Of a DNA stretch of 64,000 nucleotides, positions 47,634-56,681 are shown one piece after another (the stretch's first letter is position 1; each line of letters begins with the position of its first letter). Origin of the DNA: Pseudomonas sp. 102515. GTDB taxonomy: Bacteria; Pseudomonadota; Gammaproteobacteria; Pseudomonadales; Pseudomonadaceae. The stretch is from positions 496,001-560,000 of the forward strand of contig NZ_JAVHTY010000003.1 of NCBI RefSeq assembly GCF_031085165.1, written 5' to 3'. The notes beneath the pieces were generated by a model, which did not search any database, had not been told where the DNA came from, and saw nothing but the letters and a program-made list of their open reading frames with translations. The position numbers were made by a program, and so were the translations under genes.

Positions 47634-48476
47634 TTATTTAACCTCGCGAGGGGCGGGTTGCTTGCACACCCGGTCGAGCAGGATGGCGATCAGGACGATG
47701 GACAGGCCGGCTTCGAAGCCCAGGGCGATGTCCGCGGTGTTGAGGGCGTTCACCACCGGCTTGCCGAGGCCGTCGGCGCCCACCAGGGCGGCGATCACCA
47801 CCATGGATAGCGACAGCATGATGCACTGGGTGATACCTGCGCCGATGCTGGGCATGGCGTGGGGCAGCTCGATGCGGGTCAGCAGCTGCCAGCGCGAGCA
47901 ACCAAAAGCCTTGCCGGCATCCATCAGCTCGGAGGGAACGTCCTGGATGCCCAGGCAGGTCAGGCGGATCGGTGCGGCCACGGCGAACACCACCGTGGAA
48001 ATCAGCCCGGGGACCACGCCCAGGCCGAACAGGGTCAGGGTCGGAATCAGATAGACGAAGGTGGGGACCGTCTGCATCAGGTCCAGGACCGGGCGCAGAC
48101 CGGTGTAGAACCAGGGCTTGTGCGCGGCGACGATGCCCAGCGGCACGCCCACGGCGATGCACACCAGGGTGGCGAAGACCACCTGGGCCAGGGTTTCCAT
48201 GGTTTCCTGCCAGTACCCCAGGTTGAGGATCAGCAGCAGGGAGACGAGGGCGAAGATCACCAGGCCGATGCTGCGTTGCAGCAGATAGACCCCTACCGCG
48301 ACCAGGGCAATGAAGGCCAGCGGGTTGAACCACATCAGGCCGGCGGTGAGGCCGTGGATGAGGCCGGACAGCACATCGGAGATCTTGTCGAAGACACTGG
48401 CGCCATGCAGCGTCAGCCAGTCGATGAAATCGGCGATCTGCTGGCCAAGAGGGAGCTTGTGGTCGGTGATTAACAT
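47634..48476 (-). CDS. choW: Choline/betaine ABC transporter, permease subunit
   Basis: 280 residues from the ATG at 48476 ('MLITDHKLPLGQ', matching known ChoW N-termini); the frame is open upstream to 48515 but without conservation. About six transmembrane helices are present, with the BPD_transp_1 coupling loop 'AGKAFGCSRWQLLTRIELPH' (about 183-202) and 'AALVGADGLGKPVVNALNTA' (about 224-243). It lies between choX and choV; a 10-bp hairpin separates it from choX. Confidence 0.93.
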   Translation of the reverse strand: MLITDHKLPLGQQIADFIDWLTLHGASVFDKISDVLSGLIHGLTAGLMWFNPLAFIALVAVGVYLLQRSIGLVIFALVSLLLILNLGYWQETMETLAQVVFATLVCIAVGVPLGIVAAHKPWFYTGLRPVLDLMQTVPTFVYLIPTLTLFGLGVVPGLISTVVFAVAAPIRLTCLGIQDVPSELMDAGKAFGCSRWQLLTRIELPHAMPSIGAGITQCIMLSLSMVVIAALVGADGLGKPVVNALNTADIALGFEAGLSIVLIAILLDRVCKQPAPREVK

Positions 48477-48507
48477 AACGGTGCCCGTCAGGTAGGAGTG
48501 GACAGGT

Positions 48508-48538
48508 CGAAGCACGAGAACCGCTGATTCGTGCTTCG
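48508..48538 (-). other. Intercistronic hairpin between choX and choW
   Basis: CGAAGCACGA (48508-48517) pairs with TCGTGCTTCG (48529-48538), 10 bp with an 11-base loop and no U-tract, in the 116-base gap between choX and choW. Such hairpins often stabilise the mRNA of the binding-protein gene, giving it more product than the permease. Confidence 0.5.
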
Positions 48539-48592
48539 GCTGTGGCAGTACCCGCCCGAACTGGCGCGGGACAGTCGAATGTTAGTGTTCGC

Positions 48593-49531
48593 TCAGGGGG
48601 CTAGGGCGGTCTTCGCCGTCTCCAGCGCAGGCTTGCCATCGCGGGTGGTCACGCCGGCCAGCCACTGGTCGAGCACCTGCGGATGCGCCTTGAGCCAAGC
48701 CTTGGCGGCGGCACTCGCGGCTTGTTTTTCGTTGAGGACCTTGTCCATCAGCTGGTTTTCCATGTCCAGGGTGAAGGACAGGTTGGTCAGCAGCTTGCCC
48801 ACGTTGGGGCATTCCTGGACGTAGCCCTTGCGGACGTTGGTGTAGATGGTGGCGCCGCCATAGTTGGGACCGAAGACGTCGTCGCCGCCCTGGAGATAGG
48901 CCATCTTGAAGCGAGTGTTCATCGGATGGGGTTCCCAGCCGAGGAATACCACCCATTGCTGGCGCCGCTCGGCGCGCTGGATCTGCGACAGCATCCCCGC
49001 CTCGCTGGACTCCACCAGCTTGAACTTGCCCAGGTCGAAGGTGTTCTTGTCGATCATGCCCTGGATCAGGCGATTGCCATCGTTGCCCGGCTCGATGCCG
49101 TAGATCTTGCCGTCGAACTTGTCGGCATTCTTGGCGATGTCGGCGAAGCTCTTCACCCCGGCATCGTAGACGTACTGGGGCACGGCCAGGGTGTACTTGG
49201 CACCCTCCAGGTTGGCGCGCACGGTCTCGACGCTGCCGTTGTCGGCATAGGGCTTGATGTCCGCCGCCATGCTCGGCATCCAGTTGCCGAGAAAGACGTC
49301 GATATCCTTGTTCTGCAAGGACTTGTAGGTGACCGGTACGGAGATCATGTTGGTCGTGGTCTGGTAGCCGAGGGCGTGCAGCACCTCGCTGGTCACGGCC
49401 GTGGTCACGGTGATGTCGGTCCAGCCGACGTCAGCAAAGCGCACCTTGGCACAGGAAGCCGGCTCGGCTGCCTGAACAGCGAGTGGCGCCAGCAGGGCGG
49501 CACTCAAGAGCCAATGGGAACAACCTTTCAT
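48593..49531 (-). CDS. choX: Choline ABC transporter substrate-binding protein
   Basis: 312 residues from the ATG at 49531 (AAGGAG 8 bases upstream; a GTG two codons earlier is part of the ribosome-site region). A signal peptide (about 1-21, 'LLAPLAVQAAE') exports it to the periplasm. It is a class of OpuAC/ChoX protein: 'VPVTYKSLQNKDIDVFLGNW' (about 67-86), 'LAVPQYVYDAGVKSFADIA' and the conserved 'FLGWEPHPMNTRF', whose Trp forms part of the aromatic box that cages the trimethylammonium group. A close paralogue lies upstream. Confidence 0.93.
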   Translation of the reverse strand: MKGCSHWLLSAALLAPLAVQAAEPASCAKVRFADVGWTDITVTTAVTSEVLHALGYQTTTNMISVPVTYKSLQNKDIDVFLGNWMPSMAADIKPYADNGSVETVRANLEGAKYTLAVPQYVYDAGVKSFADIAKNADKFDGKIYGIEPGNDGNRLIQGMIDKNTFDLGKFKLVESSEAGMLSQIQRAERRQQWVVFLGWEPHPMNTRFKMAYLQGGDDVFGPNYGGATIYTNVRKGYVQECPNVGKLLTNLSFTLDMENQLMDKVLNEKQAASAAAKAWLKAHPQVLDQWLAGVTTRDGKPALETAKTALAP

Positions 49532-49801
49532 GGACACATCTCCTTGCGTTTGGCGGGGTACCTTTCGGTGCGCCCCACGTGTATTTATCTGTAACCCATC
49601 CCCCCAGGCTCGCCTACCGCCTGCGTCGCTACCAGTGTACGCGGCGTCGTAACCAGAAGCGGAGATGTCGTATCCAGCGTGAGCCCCAGGGCATGTCCGC
49701 GCCCGGGGCGCGGCGGCAGAGCGAAAGAGGCGGGCAGCAGCGTCCTTCGCCGTGGCGGAACGCTGACCGGAGACGCTGGCGGCGGCCGGACCGGCCTTGT
49801 A

Positions 49802-50740
49802 TCAATTGGCCAGACTGGCCTTCACCGCGGCGCTGCCCGGTGCGCTGCTGCGGGTGGTGACGCCCTTGAGCCAGGCGTCGAGCCGTTCGGGATTGCGCTT
49901 GAGCCAGTTGCGCACGGCGCGGCGCGGATTGTCCTTTTCGTTGAGCACCCGATCCATCAGCTGGTTCTCCATGTCCAGGGAAAACTCCAGGTTGCCCAGC
50001 AGCTGGGCTACGTTGGGACACTGCTGGGCATAGCCCTTGCGCACCACCGTATAGACCGTCGCCCCGCCCTGGTTCGGCCCGAAATAGTCATCGCCGCCGT
50101 CGAGGTAGGCCAGCTTGTGCCGGACGTTCATTGGATGGGGTTCCCAGCCGAGAAAGACGATCCACTGGTGGTCCAGCAATTCCTTCATCCGCACCTGGGT
50201 CAGCATGCCCTGCTCGCTGGATTCGTCGAGCCTGAAGTCGCCTAGGCCGAAGGCGTTGCTGGCGATCATCTTCTTGACCAGGGCGTTGCCGTCGTTGCCG
50301 GGCTCGATGCCGTAGAGGGTGTGATCGAAGCGGTCGGCGAAGCGGGCGATGTCGGCGACGTTCTTCACGCCAGCGTCATAGACGTACTGGGGTACCGCCA
50401 GGGTGTAGCGGGCGCCTTGCAGGTTGGCGTGCAGGCGTTCGACCGCCCCCGCATCGACCAGGGGCTGGCTGAGCTTGGCCTGCGCCGGCATCCAGTTGCC
50501 GAGAAAGACATCGGCCTCGCCCGCGGCCAGGGCGTCGTAGGTCTGCGGCAGGGACAGGCGCAGCACCTCGGTCTCGTAACCCAGGGCGCTGAGCAGATAG
50601 CGGGCCGTGGCGTTGGTGATATTAAGATCTGACCAGCCGACATCGGCCAGGCGGACCTGCTGACAACGCTCGGCCTCGCCCGCCTGCACGGTCGAACTCA
50701 GCAACAGACCGAACAACCACAGCGCTTGGGAGATTTTCAT
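49802..50740 (-). CDS. Second choline/quaternary-amine binding protein (ChoX paralogue)
   Basis: 312 residues, the same length as the adjacent choX. The ATG at 50740 has GGAGG 5 bases upstream. A signal peptide (about 1-20, 'LLLSSTVQAGE') precedes a mature protein clearly homologous to ChoX: 'LAVPQYVYDAGVKNVADIA', 'LYGIEPGNDGNALVKKMI' and 'FLGWEPHPMNVRHKLAYLDG'. It probably delivers another ligand (for example carnitine or betaine, like P. aeruginosa CaiX/CbcX) to the same ChoWV. It lies 270 bases upstream of choX on the same strand, and opposite gbdR. Ligand unknown. Confidence 0.88.
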   Translation of the reverse strand: MKISQALWLFGLLLSSTVQAGEAERCQQVRLADVGWSDLNITNATARYLLSALGYETEVLRLSLPQTYDALAAGEADVFLGNWMPAQAKLSQPLVDAGAVERLHANLQGARYTLAVPQYVYDAGVKNVADIARFADRFDHTLYGIEPGNDGNALVKKMIASNAFGLGDFRLDESSEQGMLTQVRMKELLDHQWIVFLGWEPHPMNVRHKLAYLDGGDDYFGPNQGGATVYTVVRKGYAQQCPNVAQLLGNLEFSLDMENQLMDRVLNEKDNPRRAVRNWLKRNPERLDAWLKGVTTRSSAPGSAAVKASLAN

Positions 50741-51203
50741 CCTGACCTCCAGGGTTCGCGAAGGGGAAGCCCGGGTCACTGCACGTACCGGTCCGTCTGG
50801 CTCGGGGCTTGGTCGCTTTTCGCTACAAGTAGCGAGAAGGGCGACAGATGGTTGAAACGGCTGACCTACAACCGTGCCCACTGGGTCGTCATGCCACATT
50901 TTGGCGCGCGTCGGTTACGTCCCGGTGTTACCGATGGAATACATCTGGCGAAGTGCCATCGGCAAAAGGTCGGTCTTGGACCCGAAAGGTCGCAATTAAA
51001 AACCCTATCTAATCAACGCCATTGACAGCTGCTGAATGGGTTGTTCATCCCAGACAGTCTGCCTGCGCGAGGGTTCACCCATTTTCGGCATGGGAATTGC
51101 GACATGACTTATGCGTCCGCGACACATCTTTCGCCCAACGTTGTCCGCCGCACCTCATTAGAGCCCAGCCAAGGGCCCAGCCTGCGTGAAGGAGATTCAA
51201 ACC
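50741..51203. promoter_or_regulatory. 463-base divergent region between choX paralogue and gbdR
   Basis: The only gene-free stretch above 400 bases, apart from the decayed gene. It contains a tight dyad, TCGCTAC-aa-GTAGCGA (core of the arms 50817-50826 and 50829-50838), about 80 bases before the choX paralogue, and a 7-bp inverted repeat, CCGATGG (50931-50937) with CCATCGG (50956-50962). The part around 50985-51035 is AT-richer, consistent with a promoter for gbdR. I cannot place a GbdR consensus by eye. No coding is apparent. Confidence 0.45.
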
Positions 51204-52301
51204 ATGTCGCCCATTCCCACCTCGTCACAGGCCCGTGCGATCCAGTCCATCGGCTTTCTGCTGCTGGACAACTTCACACTCATTTCCCTGGCGTCGGTGG
51301 TGGAGCCGCTGCGCATGGCCAACCAGCTGTCGGGTCGGGAACTCTATCGCTGGTGCACCCTGAGCCTGGACGGTCGCCCGGTGCGCGCCAGCGATGGCCT
51401 GCAGATCACTCCGGACAGCGCTGTGAGCGCCGCTCCGGTCATGGACATGGTGATCGTCTGCGGCGGCGTGGGCATCCAGCGCAGCGTGTTGCGCGAGCAT
51501 TGCACCTGGCTGCAGAGCCAGGCGCGCCAGGGCCGCAAGCTGGGCGCGGTCTGTACCGGCAGCTGGGCCCTGGCCCGTGCCGGCCTGCTCGATGGCTACG
51601 ACTGCAGCGTGCACTGGGAAACCCTGGCGGCCCTGCAGGAAGCCTATCCGCGCGTGGTGCTCAGCACCCGGCTGTTCACCATCGACCGCAATCGCTGCAC
51701 CGCTTCGGGCGGTACCGCGCCGATGGACATGATGTTGCACCTGATCGGTCGCGAGCACGGCCGTGAGCTGTCGGCGGCGATTTCGGAAATGTTCATCTAC
51801 GAACGCATCCGCAACGAGCAGGATCATCAGCGCGTCCCCCTCAAGCACATGCTGGGCACCAACCAGCCCAAGCTGCAGGAAATCGTGGCGCTGATGGAGG
51901 CTAACCTCGAAGAGCCCATCGACCTCGACGAACTGGCGGTCTATGTGGACGTGTCCCGGCGCCAGCTGGAGCGCCTGTTCCAGAAGTACCTGCATTGTTC
52001 GCCGTCGCGCTACTACCTCAAGCTGCGGCTGATCCGCGCCCGGCAGCTGCTCAAGCAGACCACCCTGTCGATCATCGAGGTGGCCTCGGTGTGCGGCTTC
52101 GTCTCCACCCCGCATTTCTCCAAGTGCTACCGCGAATACTTCGGCATCCCGCCGCGCGACGAGCGCCAGGGCCCGACCATCCAGCAGCCCATCGCGCTGA
52201 TGCCGCTGTCCCAGGAGCTGTCGCTGATGCCGGCCTCGTCCGCGCTGGCGGCTCTGAGTCAGGCCCAGGGCGAATCCACCTTTGCCAGCGTGCGGCTGTA
52301 A
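51204..52301 (+). CDS. gbdR: Glycine betaine-responsive regulator GbdR
   Basis: 365 residues from the ATG at 51204; the GTG at 51186 lies in the ribosome site (GAAGGAG). The N-terminus (about 13-200) is a DJ-1/PfpI-like (GATase1) sensing domain, 'SIGFLLLDNFTLISLASVVE'; the C-terminus (about 225-325) is an AraC DNA-binding domain with 'LDELAVYVDVSRRQLERLFQ' and 'VCGFVSTPHFSKCYREYFGI'. In Pseudomonas GbdR activates betaine, dimethylglycine and sarcosine catabolism and choline uptake genes; its position beside the cho genes and near soxBDAG agrees. CdhR-type relatives are the main alternative. Confidence 0.88.
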   Translation: MSPIPTSSQARAIQSIGFLLLDNFTLISLASVVEPLRMANQLSGRELYRWCTLSLDGRPVRASDGLQITPDSAVSAAPVMDMVIVCGGVGIQRSVLREHCTWLQSQARQGRKLGAVCTGSWALARAGLLDGYDCSVHWETLAALQEAYPRVVLSTRLFTIDRNRCTASGGTAPMDMMLHLIGREHGRELSAAISEMFIYERIRNEQDHQRVPLKHMLGTNQPKLQEIVALMEANLEEPIDLDELAVYVDVSRRQLERLFQKYLHCSPSRYYLKLRLIRARQLLKQTTLSIIEVASVCGFVSTPHFSKCYREYFGIPPRDERQGPTIQQPIALMPLSQELSLMPASSALAALSQAQGESTFASVRL

Positions 52302-52316
52302 GCCGCCTCAGGCCGC

Positions 52317-53102
52317 CTAGCGACCGCCGGGCAAGCTGAGCAGCAGCGCCGCCGTCTGCAGATCCGGCTGGCCGTCGAAACGGCCCGGCCGGTACTTCAT
52401 CTGGAAGGCGCCGATGACGTCGCGGGTGGCCGCATCGAGCACGCCGGTGCGGGGCACCGCGTAACCGATCCGTGCCAGCTGATCCTGGAACCAGGCCGGC
52501 GGCGGCAACACGCCGCCTAGGCTAGCCTGACGCTGGGCGACCACCGCCGGATCCGGCCAGTTGATCAAGCCCGCGGCGGCCAGGCGCGCCCAGGGAAACA
52601 GCGGACCCGGATCCTGCTTGCGCCCCGGGGCGATGTCGCTATGTCCGACGATAGCGCGGCGATCCAGGCCATGGCGTTGTTCGATGTCCTTGAGCAGCGG
52701 AATCAGCGCCTTGATCTGCGCTTCGCTGAAGGGATACCACTGGCGCCCGGCCGGGGTGTCGCGAAAGCCCAGGTTGACCATCTCGATGCCGATGGAGGTG
52801 GAATTGAGCCAGGTGCGGCCCTCCCACTCGCTCACGCCGGCATGCCAGGCGCGGCGATTCTCGTCCACCAGACGATAAATGGTGCCGTCGGTATCGATCA
52901 GGTAGTGGGCGCTGACGCCGGCCTGGGTCAGCAGCTTGAGCGACTGCTTGGAATCGGCCGCGGTGTAGTGCAGCACGATGTACTGCACCCGGCTGTCCTG
53001 ATCGCGGGCGGTGTAGTCGTCATTGATACGCGGACCGCTGGAGCAGCCGGCTAGGAGCAGGGCGCAGAGCAGCCAGGGGAGGAGCTTGAAGGGCTTTCGC
53101 AC
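52317..53102 (-). CDS. ampDh2: N-acetylmuramoyl-L-alanine amidase, lipoprotein (AmpDh2 type)
   Basis: 261 residues starting at GTG 53102 (GAGG 5 bases upstream). A lipobox 'LLLAGCSSG' (Cys about 18) marks an outer-membrane lipoprotein. The amidase_2 domain (about 35-190) carries zinc ligands in 'YIVLHYTAAD' and 'GHSDIAPGRKQDPG'; a peptidoglycan-binding domain follows (about 205-260, 'GVLDAATRDVIGAFQMKYRP'). It cleaves the muramoyl-alanine bond, in wall turnover and, through muropeptide levels, AmpC induction. The gene next to a dgcH-like cyclase matches P. aeruginosa ampDh2. It follows the cyclase by 25 bases. Confidence 0.88.
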   Translation of the reverse strand: MRKPFKLLPWLLCALLLAGCSSGPRINDDYTARDQDSRVQYIVLHYTAADSKQSLKLLTQAGVSAHYLIDTDGTIYRLVDENRRAWHAGVSEWEGRTWLNSTSIGIEMVNLGFRDTPAGRQWYPFSEAQIKALIPLLKDIEQRHGLDRRAIVGHSDIAPGRKQDPGPLFPWARLAAAGLINWPDPAVVAQRQASLGGVLPPPAWFQDQLARIGYAVPRTGVLDAATRDVIGAFQMKYRPGRFDGQPDLQTAALLLSLPGGR

Positions 53103-53127
53103 GATTACCTCGCGAACGTGGAAGGGG

Positions 53128-54915
53128 TCAGGCCACGTCCAGGCGATCGCGTCCGGCACGCTTGGCGCGGTAGAGCGCCTGGTCGGCACGCTCGAATACG
53201 GTATCGGCATCCTCGCCCGGCGCAAAGGCCGCGAGACCAGCGGACAGGGTGATCACCACCCGCTCGCCCTTGAAATGGAAGGGGCAGGCGGCGACCGCGG
53301 CACGTAACTGCTCGATCAGGGTGACCCCACCGGCGACCGGCGTGGCACCCAGTAGCATGACGAATTCCTCGCCGCCGAAGCGGGCGATGAAGTCGGTCTT
53401 GCGCAGGCGGCGCTGCAATTCGCTGGCGATGATCTTGAGCACCTTGTCACCGGCCAGGTGGCCGTAGCCATCGTTGATGCGCTTGAACAGATCGACGTCG
53501 AGCACCGCCAGCAGCAGATCACCGCCATGGCGTTGCCAGCGGGCCACTTCAAGCTCCAGGCGCTCGCTCCAGGCGGCGCGATTGGGCAGGCCGGTGAGGG
53601 GATCGCAGAGGGCCTTGTGCCGTTGCTCTTCCAGATGGCCGCGATACTGCTGGGCTTCGCGCTCCATGCCGGCGACGCGCTCGGTGAGGGCACTGAGTCT
53701 TTCGCTGGCTTCCTGCTCGCGGGTCTCGCGCTGGCTCTGCTGGTCGGCCAGGCTGGTCAGCAGGCCTTCCAGGCGGCTGTCCAGCGACAGCTTGAGGCTG
53801 TCCAGGTCGGTCGCCTCCTGCACCTCGTTCTGCAATTCATTGACCTGGCCGCGTAGGGCGTCGCCGAAGGCGCGCTCCTGGGTCTGGCCGTCCTGGCGGC
53901 CGACATGGACGTCCTGCAGACCGGTCTGGAAGGCGGCCAGGCGCTCGTTGAGACGACGCAGGTAGAGCTGGAATTCGCTCTGCCCGGAATGGTTAAGGGC
54001 CAGGACTAGTACCGACAGATCGTCGAGCACCGGCACCAGTTCGTACCAGTTCAGACTGCCCTGGATGCGCTGGCGCAGGTGCTCGGCCTGGGGCTTGTGG
54101 CTGTCCGGTAGCGCCAGGTCGTCGAGCAGCCGCAGCAGGGTGGCTTCCAGATGGGGCGCGATGGCGCTGTAGCCAGGCTCGGGCACCGGAGGTAGGGCAT
54201 AGGCCGGGTCGGCCTGGACGGCCAGGGGCTCTGCTGCGGTTTCAGGCGGCGCGGCGAGCGTACCTTCGACTGGCAGCGGCGGCGGTTCGGGCACTGCCAA
54301 CGTTTCCGCCGCTGGCGCGGCGGCTGTCGCCGGCGAGGCGTCTTCAGCGACCGGACTCGGGATTGTCGCAGGCGCCTCTTCCGTCACCTCGCCCCGGCCG
54401 CCCAGCAGCCGCTGCAGGAAGCCAGCGCGGGCGGGCTGTTCGGGGTGCAGCCGACTCAGCGCCTGTTGCTGCAGACGACTGAATTCGCCCAGCAGCGCGG
54501 GCAATTCGCCCGGTTGTCCGGCGGCGGCCTGGGCACGCTTGGCGAAACCCTTGAGCGCCTTGCGCTGGTCGCGCGGCAACTCCAGGGTCTGTAGCAGCCG
54601 GCAGAGTTCGGCAAAGGCCTCGGCCACCTGGCGTGCGCGCATTTCCCGACGCTGCTCGGAATCGAGCACGGTGCGCTCCAGGCGCGGAATCAGTTTGGCG
54701 AGGTCGGCGTCGCTGTCGTCACGGCGGAGGATGTCGCGCAATTCGACCAGGCAGGCGTCCACCGCCGCGTCGTTACCTTCGGCGGCCAGGCTGCTGCGCA
54801 CGAGGCCACGACGCACCAGGTCCAGGCGGTTTTCCCACCGGCTTTCCAGGCGCTCGAGATTCTCGAGGCTCTCCAGGTATTTGCTTTTCCAGCGTTCGAC
54901 GTCCGCGCGCTCCAT
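53128..54915 (-). CDS. dgcH: Diguanylate cyclase (DgcH type), soluble
   Basis: 595 residues from the ATG at 54915. No membrane segments. The long N-terminal part (about 1-160) is helical and charged, then comes a Pro/Ala/Glu-rich linker (about 165-250), a second helical region with coiled coil (about 255-425) and the GGDEF domain (about 430-590). The active site is '[12 protein letters not shown]', preceded by 'RKTD' five residues upstream, an intact inhibitory site. It should synthesise cyclic-di-GMP. Placement between dsbA and ampDh2 is as in P. aeruginosa dgcH, from memory. The gene pair may be one operon with ampDh2. Confidence 0.87.
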   Translation of the reverse strand: MERADVERWKSKYLESLENLERLESRWENRLDLVRRGLVRSSLAAEGNDAAVDACLVELRDILRRDDSDADLAKLIPRLERTVLDSEQRREMRARQVAEAFAELCRLLQTLELPRDQRKALKGFAKRAQAAAGQPGELPALLGEFSRLQQQALSRLHPEQPARAGFLQRLLGGRGEVTEEAPATIPSPVAEDASPATAAAPAAETLAVPEPPPLPVEGTLAAPPETAAEPLAVQADPAYALPPVPEPGYSAIAPHLEATLLRLLDDLALPDSHKPQAEHLRQRIQGSLNWYELVPVLDDLSVLVLALNHSGQSEFQLYLRRLNERLAAFQTGLQDVHVGRQDGQTQERAFGDALRGQVNELQNEVQEATDLDSLKLSLDSRLEGLLTSLADQQSQRETREQEASERLSALTERVAGMEREAQQYRGHLEEQRHKALCDPLTGLPNRAAWSERLELEVARWQRHGGDLLLAVLDVDLFKRINDGYGHLAGDKVLKIIASELQRRLRKTDFIARFGGEEFVMLLGATPVAGGVTLIEQLRAAVAACPFHFKGERVVITLSAGLAAFAPGEDADTVFERADQALYRAKRAGRDRLDVA

Positions 54916-55060
54916 CCGCCCGCTCCAAAGGCTTGAGGGTGGCCAGCAGGCAGGCACGATGGGGCGGCCAGCCGACTTGATAATGGCTAGGGTATCGGCC
55001 GTTACGGGGAAAGTTTGAGCAGGACGACCGGAGGCCGCTTGAGAGGGACGAGCTGAGGAA

Positions 55061-55085
55061 CCGCCGCCGCAGGACGCGGCGGCGG
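55061..55085 (-). terminator. Hairpin after dsbA
   Basis: CCGCCGCCGC (55061-55070) pairs with GCGGCGGCGG (55076-55085), 10 bp with a 5-base loop, 7 bases beyond the dsbA stop. There is no U-tract on the minus strand. Confidence 0.55.
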
Positions 55086-55092
55086 CGGGGTC

Positions 55093-55722
55093 TTACTTGG
55101 CGGCGCGCTCTTTCTGGATCAGGAAGTCGGCGACCTTCAGGGTTTCGTCCGGACCACCCGAGGAGCCCAGGTCGAAGCGGTACTTGCCATTGACCACCAT
55201 GGTCGGTACGCCGGTGATCTGGTAGGCCATGGCCAGTTTCTTGTCCTTTTCCACCTGGCCCTTCACGGCGAAGGAGTTGTAGGTGCTGAGGAACTTGTCG
55301 CGATCCACGCCCTGGGTGGCAAGGAAGTCGGCCATCTCTTCGGGGGTGGCGAGCTTCTTGTGGTCCTTGTGGATGGCGGCGAAGACGGCGTCATGCACCT
55401 TGGCTTCCACGCCCATGGCTTCCAGGGTCACGAACAGCTGACCATGAACGTTCCAGACGCCACCGAACATGGCCGGCACGCGCTTGAAGGCGACGTCGTC
55501 GGGCAGCTTCTTGGACCAGGCGTTGAGCGTCGGCTCGAAGGCGTAGCAGTGCGGGCAGCCGTACCAGAACAGCTCAACCACTTCGATCTTGCCGGGTTCG
55601 GACACCGGAACCGGACTGCTCAGTTCGGTGTACTGCTTGCCGGCCTGGATGTCGTCGGCATGGGCGGCCGCGCCGAACAGACTGGCGGCGGCGAACACGG
55701 CGGAGAAAAGCAGGTTGCGCAT
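55093..55722 (-). CDS. dsbA: Periplasmic disulphide oxidase DsbA
   Basis: 209 residues from the ATG at 55722, with a signal peptide (about 1-22, 'FAAASLFGAAAHADD'). The thioredoxin-fold active site is CPHC in 'ELFWYGCPHCYAFEP' (about 49-63), and the cis-proline loop is 'YQITGVPTMVVNGKY' (about 165-179). It oxidises cysteine pairs in exported proteins. It is divergent from engB across 201 bases. In P. aeruginosa I recall cytochrome c4/c5-like genes between dsbA and engB; none are present here. Confidence 0.94.
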   Translation of the reverse strand: MRNLLFSAVFAAASLFGAAAHADDIQAGKQYTELSSPVPVSEPGKIEVVELFWYGCPHCYAFEPTLNAWSKKLPDDVAFKRVPAMFGGVWNVHGQLFVTLEAMGVEAKVHDAVFAAIHKDHKKLATPEEMADFLATQGVDRDKFLSTYNSFAVKGQVEKDKKLAMAYQITGVPTMVVNGKYRFDLGSSGGPDETLKVADFLIQKERAAK

Positions 55723-55923
55723 GGGACTACTCCTGGAAGAAGGCACGCCCACCAACCGGGCATGACGGATTGCGGGCATTGTAGCCGGGTGCATCGCCGC
55801 GCCTAGTCGCCTGGGCACCCGAGGCCGGCCATGTTCAGGCTTCGTTCAGGTTACCGGGGGCGCGGCTCTCGCCCGGCGCATCCGATATACTGCTGGCTTT
55901 GCCGCGCCCTCGCGAGTACCCCC

Positions 55924-56550
55924 ATGTCCAGCTTCAAGAATCCCATCGTCGGCCTGTGCCAGCAGGCGTCCTTTCTCATCAGCGCCGCCAAGGTCGATCA
56001 GTGCCCGTTCGACAGCGGCCGCGAAGTGGCCTTCGCCGGTCGCTCCAACGCCGGCAAGTCCAGTGCGCTCAACACCCTGACCCACGCCAACCTGGCGCGC
56101 ACCTCGAAGACGCCGGGGCGTACCCAGCTGCTCAACTTCTTCACCCTCGACGATGAGCGGCGCCTGGTGGACCTGCCCGGCTATGGCTACGCCAAGGTGC
56201 CGATCCCGCTCAAGCAGCATTGGCAGGAGCACCTGGAAGCCTATCTGAGCAGCCGCAATTCGCTCAGCGGCGTGGTGCTGATGATGGACATCCGCCATCC
56301 ACTGACCGAATTCGACCGTCTGATGCTGGACTGGGCCCAGGCCAGCTCTATGCCGCTGCACATCCTCCTGACCAAGGCCGACAAGCTGGCCTTCGGTGCC
56401 CAGAAGAATGCCCTGCTCCAGGTGCAGCGCGAGGTGCGTCAGGGCTGGGGCGATACCGCCAGCATCCAGCTGTTCTCGGCGCCCAAGCGCCAGGGTGTGG
56501 AAGACGCCCAGCGGGTGCTGGCCAGCTGGCTGGGCCTCGCCGAGGCATAA
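55924..56550 (+). CDS. engB: Ribosome-biogenesis GTPase YihA/YsxC (EngB)
   Basis: 208 residues, essential GTPase needed for maturation of the 50S ribosomal subunit. G motifs: G1 '[16 protein letters not shown]' (about 38-53), G2/G3 '[12 protein letters not shown]' and '[13 protein letters not shown]' (about 79-91), and G4 '[10 protein letters not shown]' (about 143-152). A -10-like TATACT is at 55886-55891. The stop codon TAA overlaps the A-run that forms the terminator U-tract of the ErsA-like RNA on the opposite strand. Confidence 0.95.
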   Translation: MSSFKNPIVGLCQQASFLISAAKVDQCPFDSGREVAFAGRSNAGKSSALNTLTHANLARTSKTPGRTQLLNFFTLDDERRLVDLPGYGYAKVPIPLKQHWQEHLEAYLSSRNSLSGVVLMMDIRHPLTEFDRLMLDWAQASSMPLHILLTKADKLAFGAQKNALLQVQREVRQGWGDTASIQLFSAPKRQGVEDAQRVLASWLGLAEA

Positions 56551-56675
56551 AAAAACTCCAGACTTCCATCGGGGGAGGGGAGAAGTCTGGAGCTCAAGAC
56601 TGGACCGCCAAAGCAGGGGTCCAGCATCTGCCAACACTAAACAGCAAAGGAGCAGAACGGTTATCCGAACCGTTC
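56550..56675 (-). ncRNA. ersA: ErsA-like envelope-stress small RNA
   Basis: Minus-strand transcript of about 126 bases just downstream of engB, the position ErsA (about 132 bases) occupies in P. aeruginosa. From the 5' end: an 8-bp hairpin (56668-56675 with 56655-56662); an unpaired stretch with CUCCUUU; a 7-bp hairpin (56618-56624 with 56600-56606); and a 10-bp terminator (56583-56592 with 56556-56565) whose 17-base C-rich loop (CUCCCCUCCCCCGAUGG) is followed by at least six U residues. C-rich loops are anti-Shine-Dalgarno elements. An AlgU-type promoter lies upstream. ErsA is known to repress algC, which is also in this window. The 5' end is inferred from the promoter. Confidence 0.75.
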
Positions 56676-56681
56676 AGCAAT

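Noticed and set aside
50741-51203. Small RNA or short coding gene in the long gap before gbdR.
   Set aside because: Inverted repeats are present but there is no terminator with U-tract and no plausible frame with a ribosome site.
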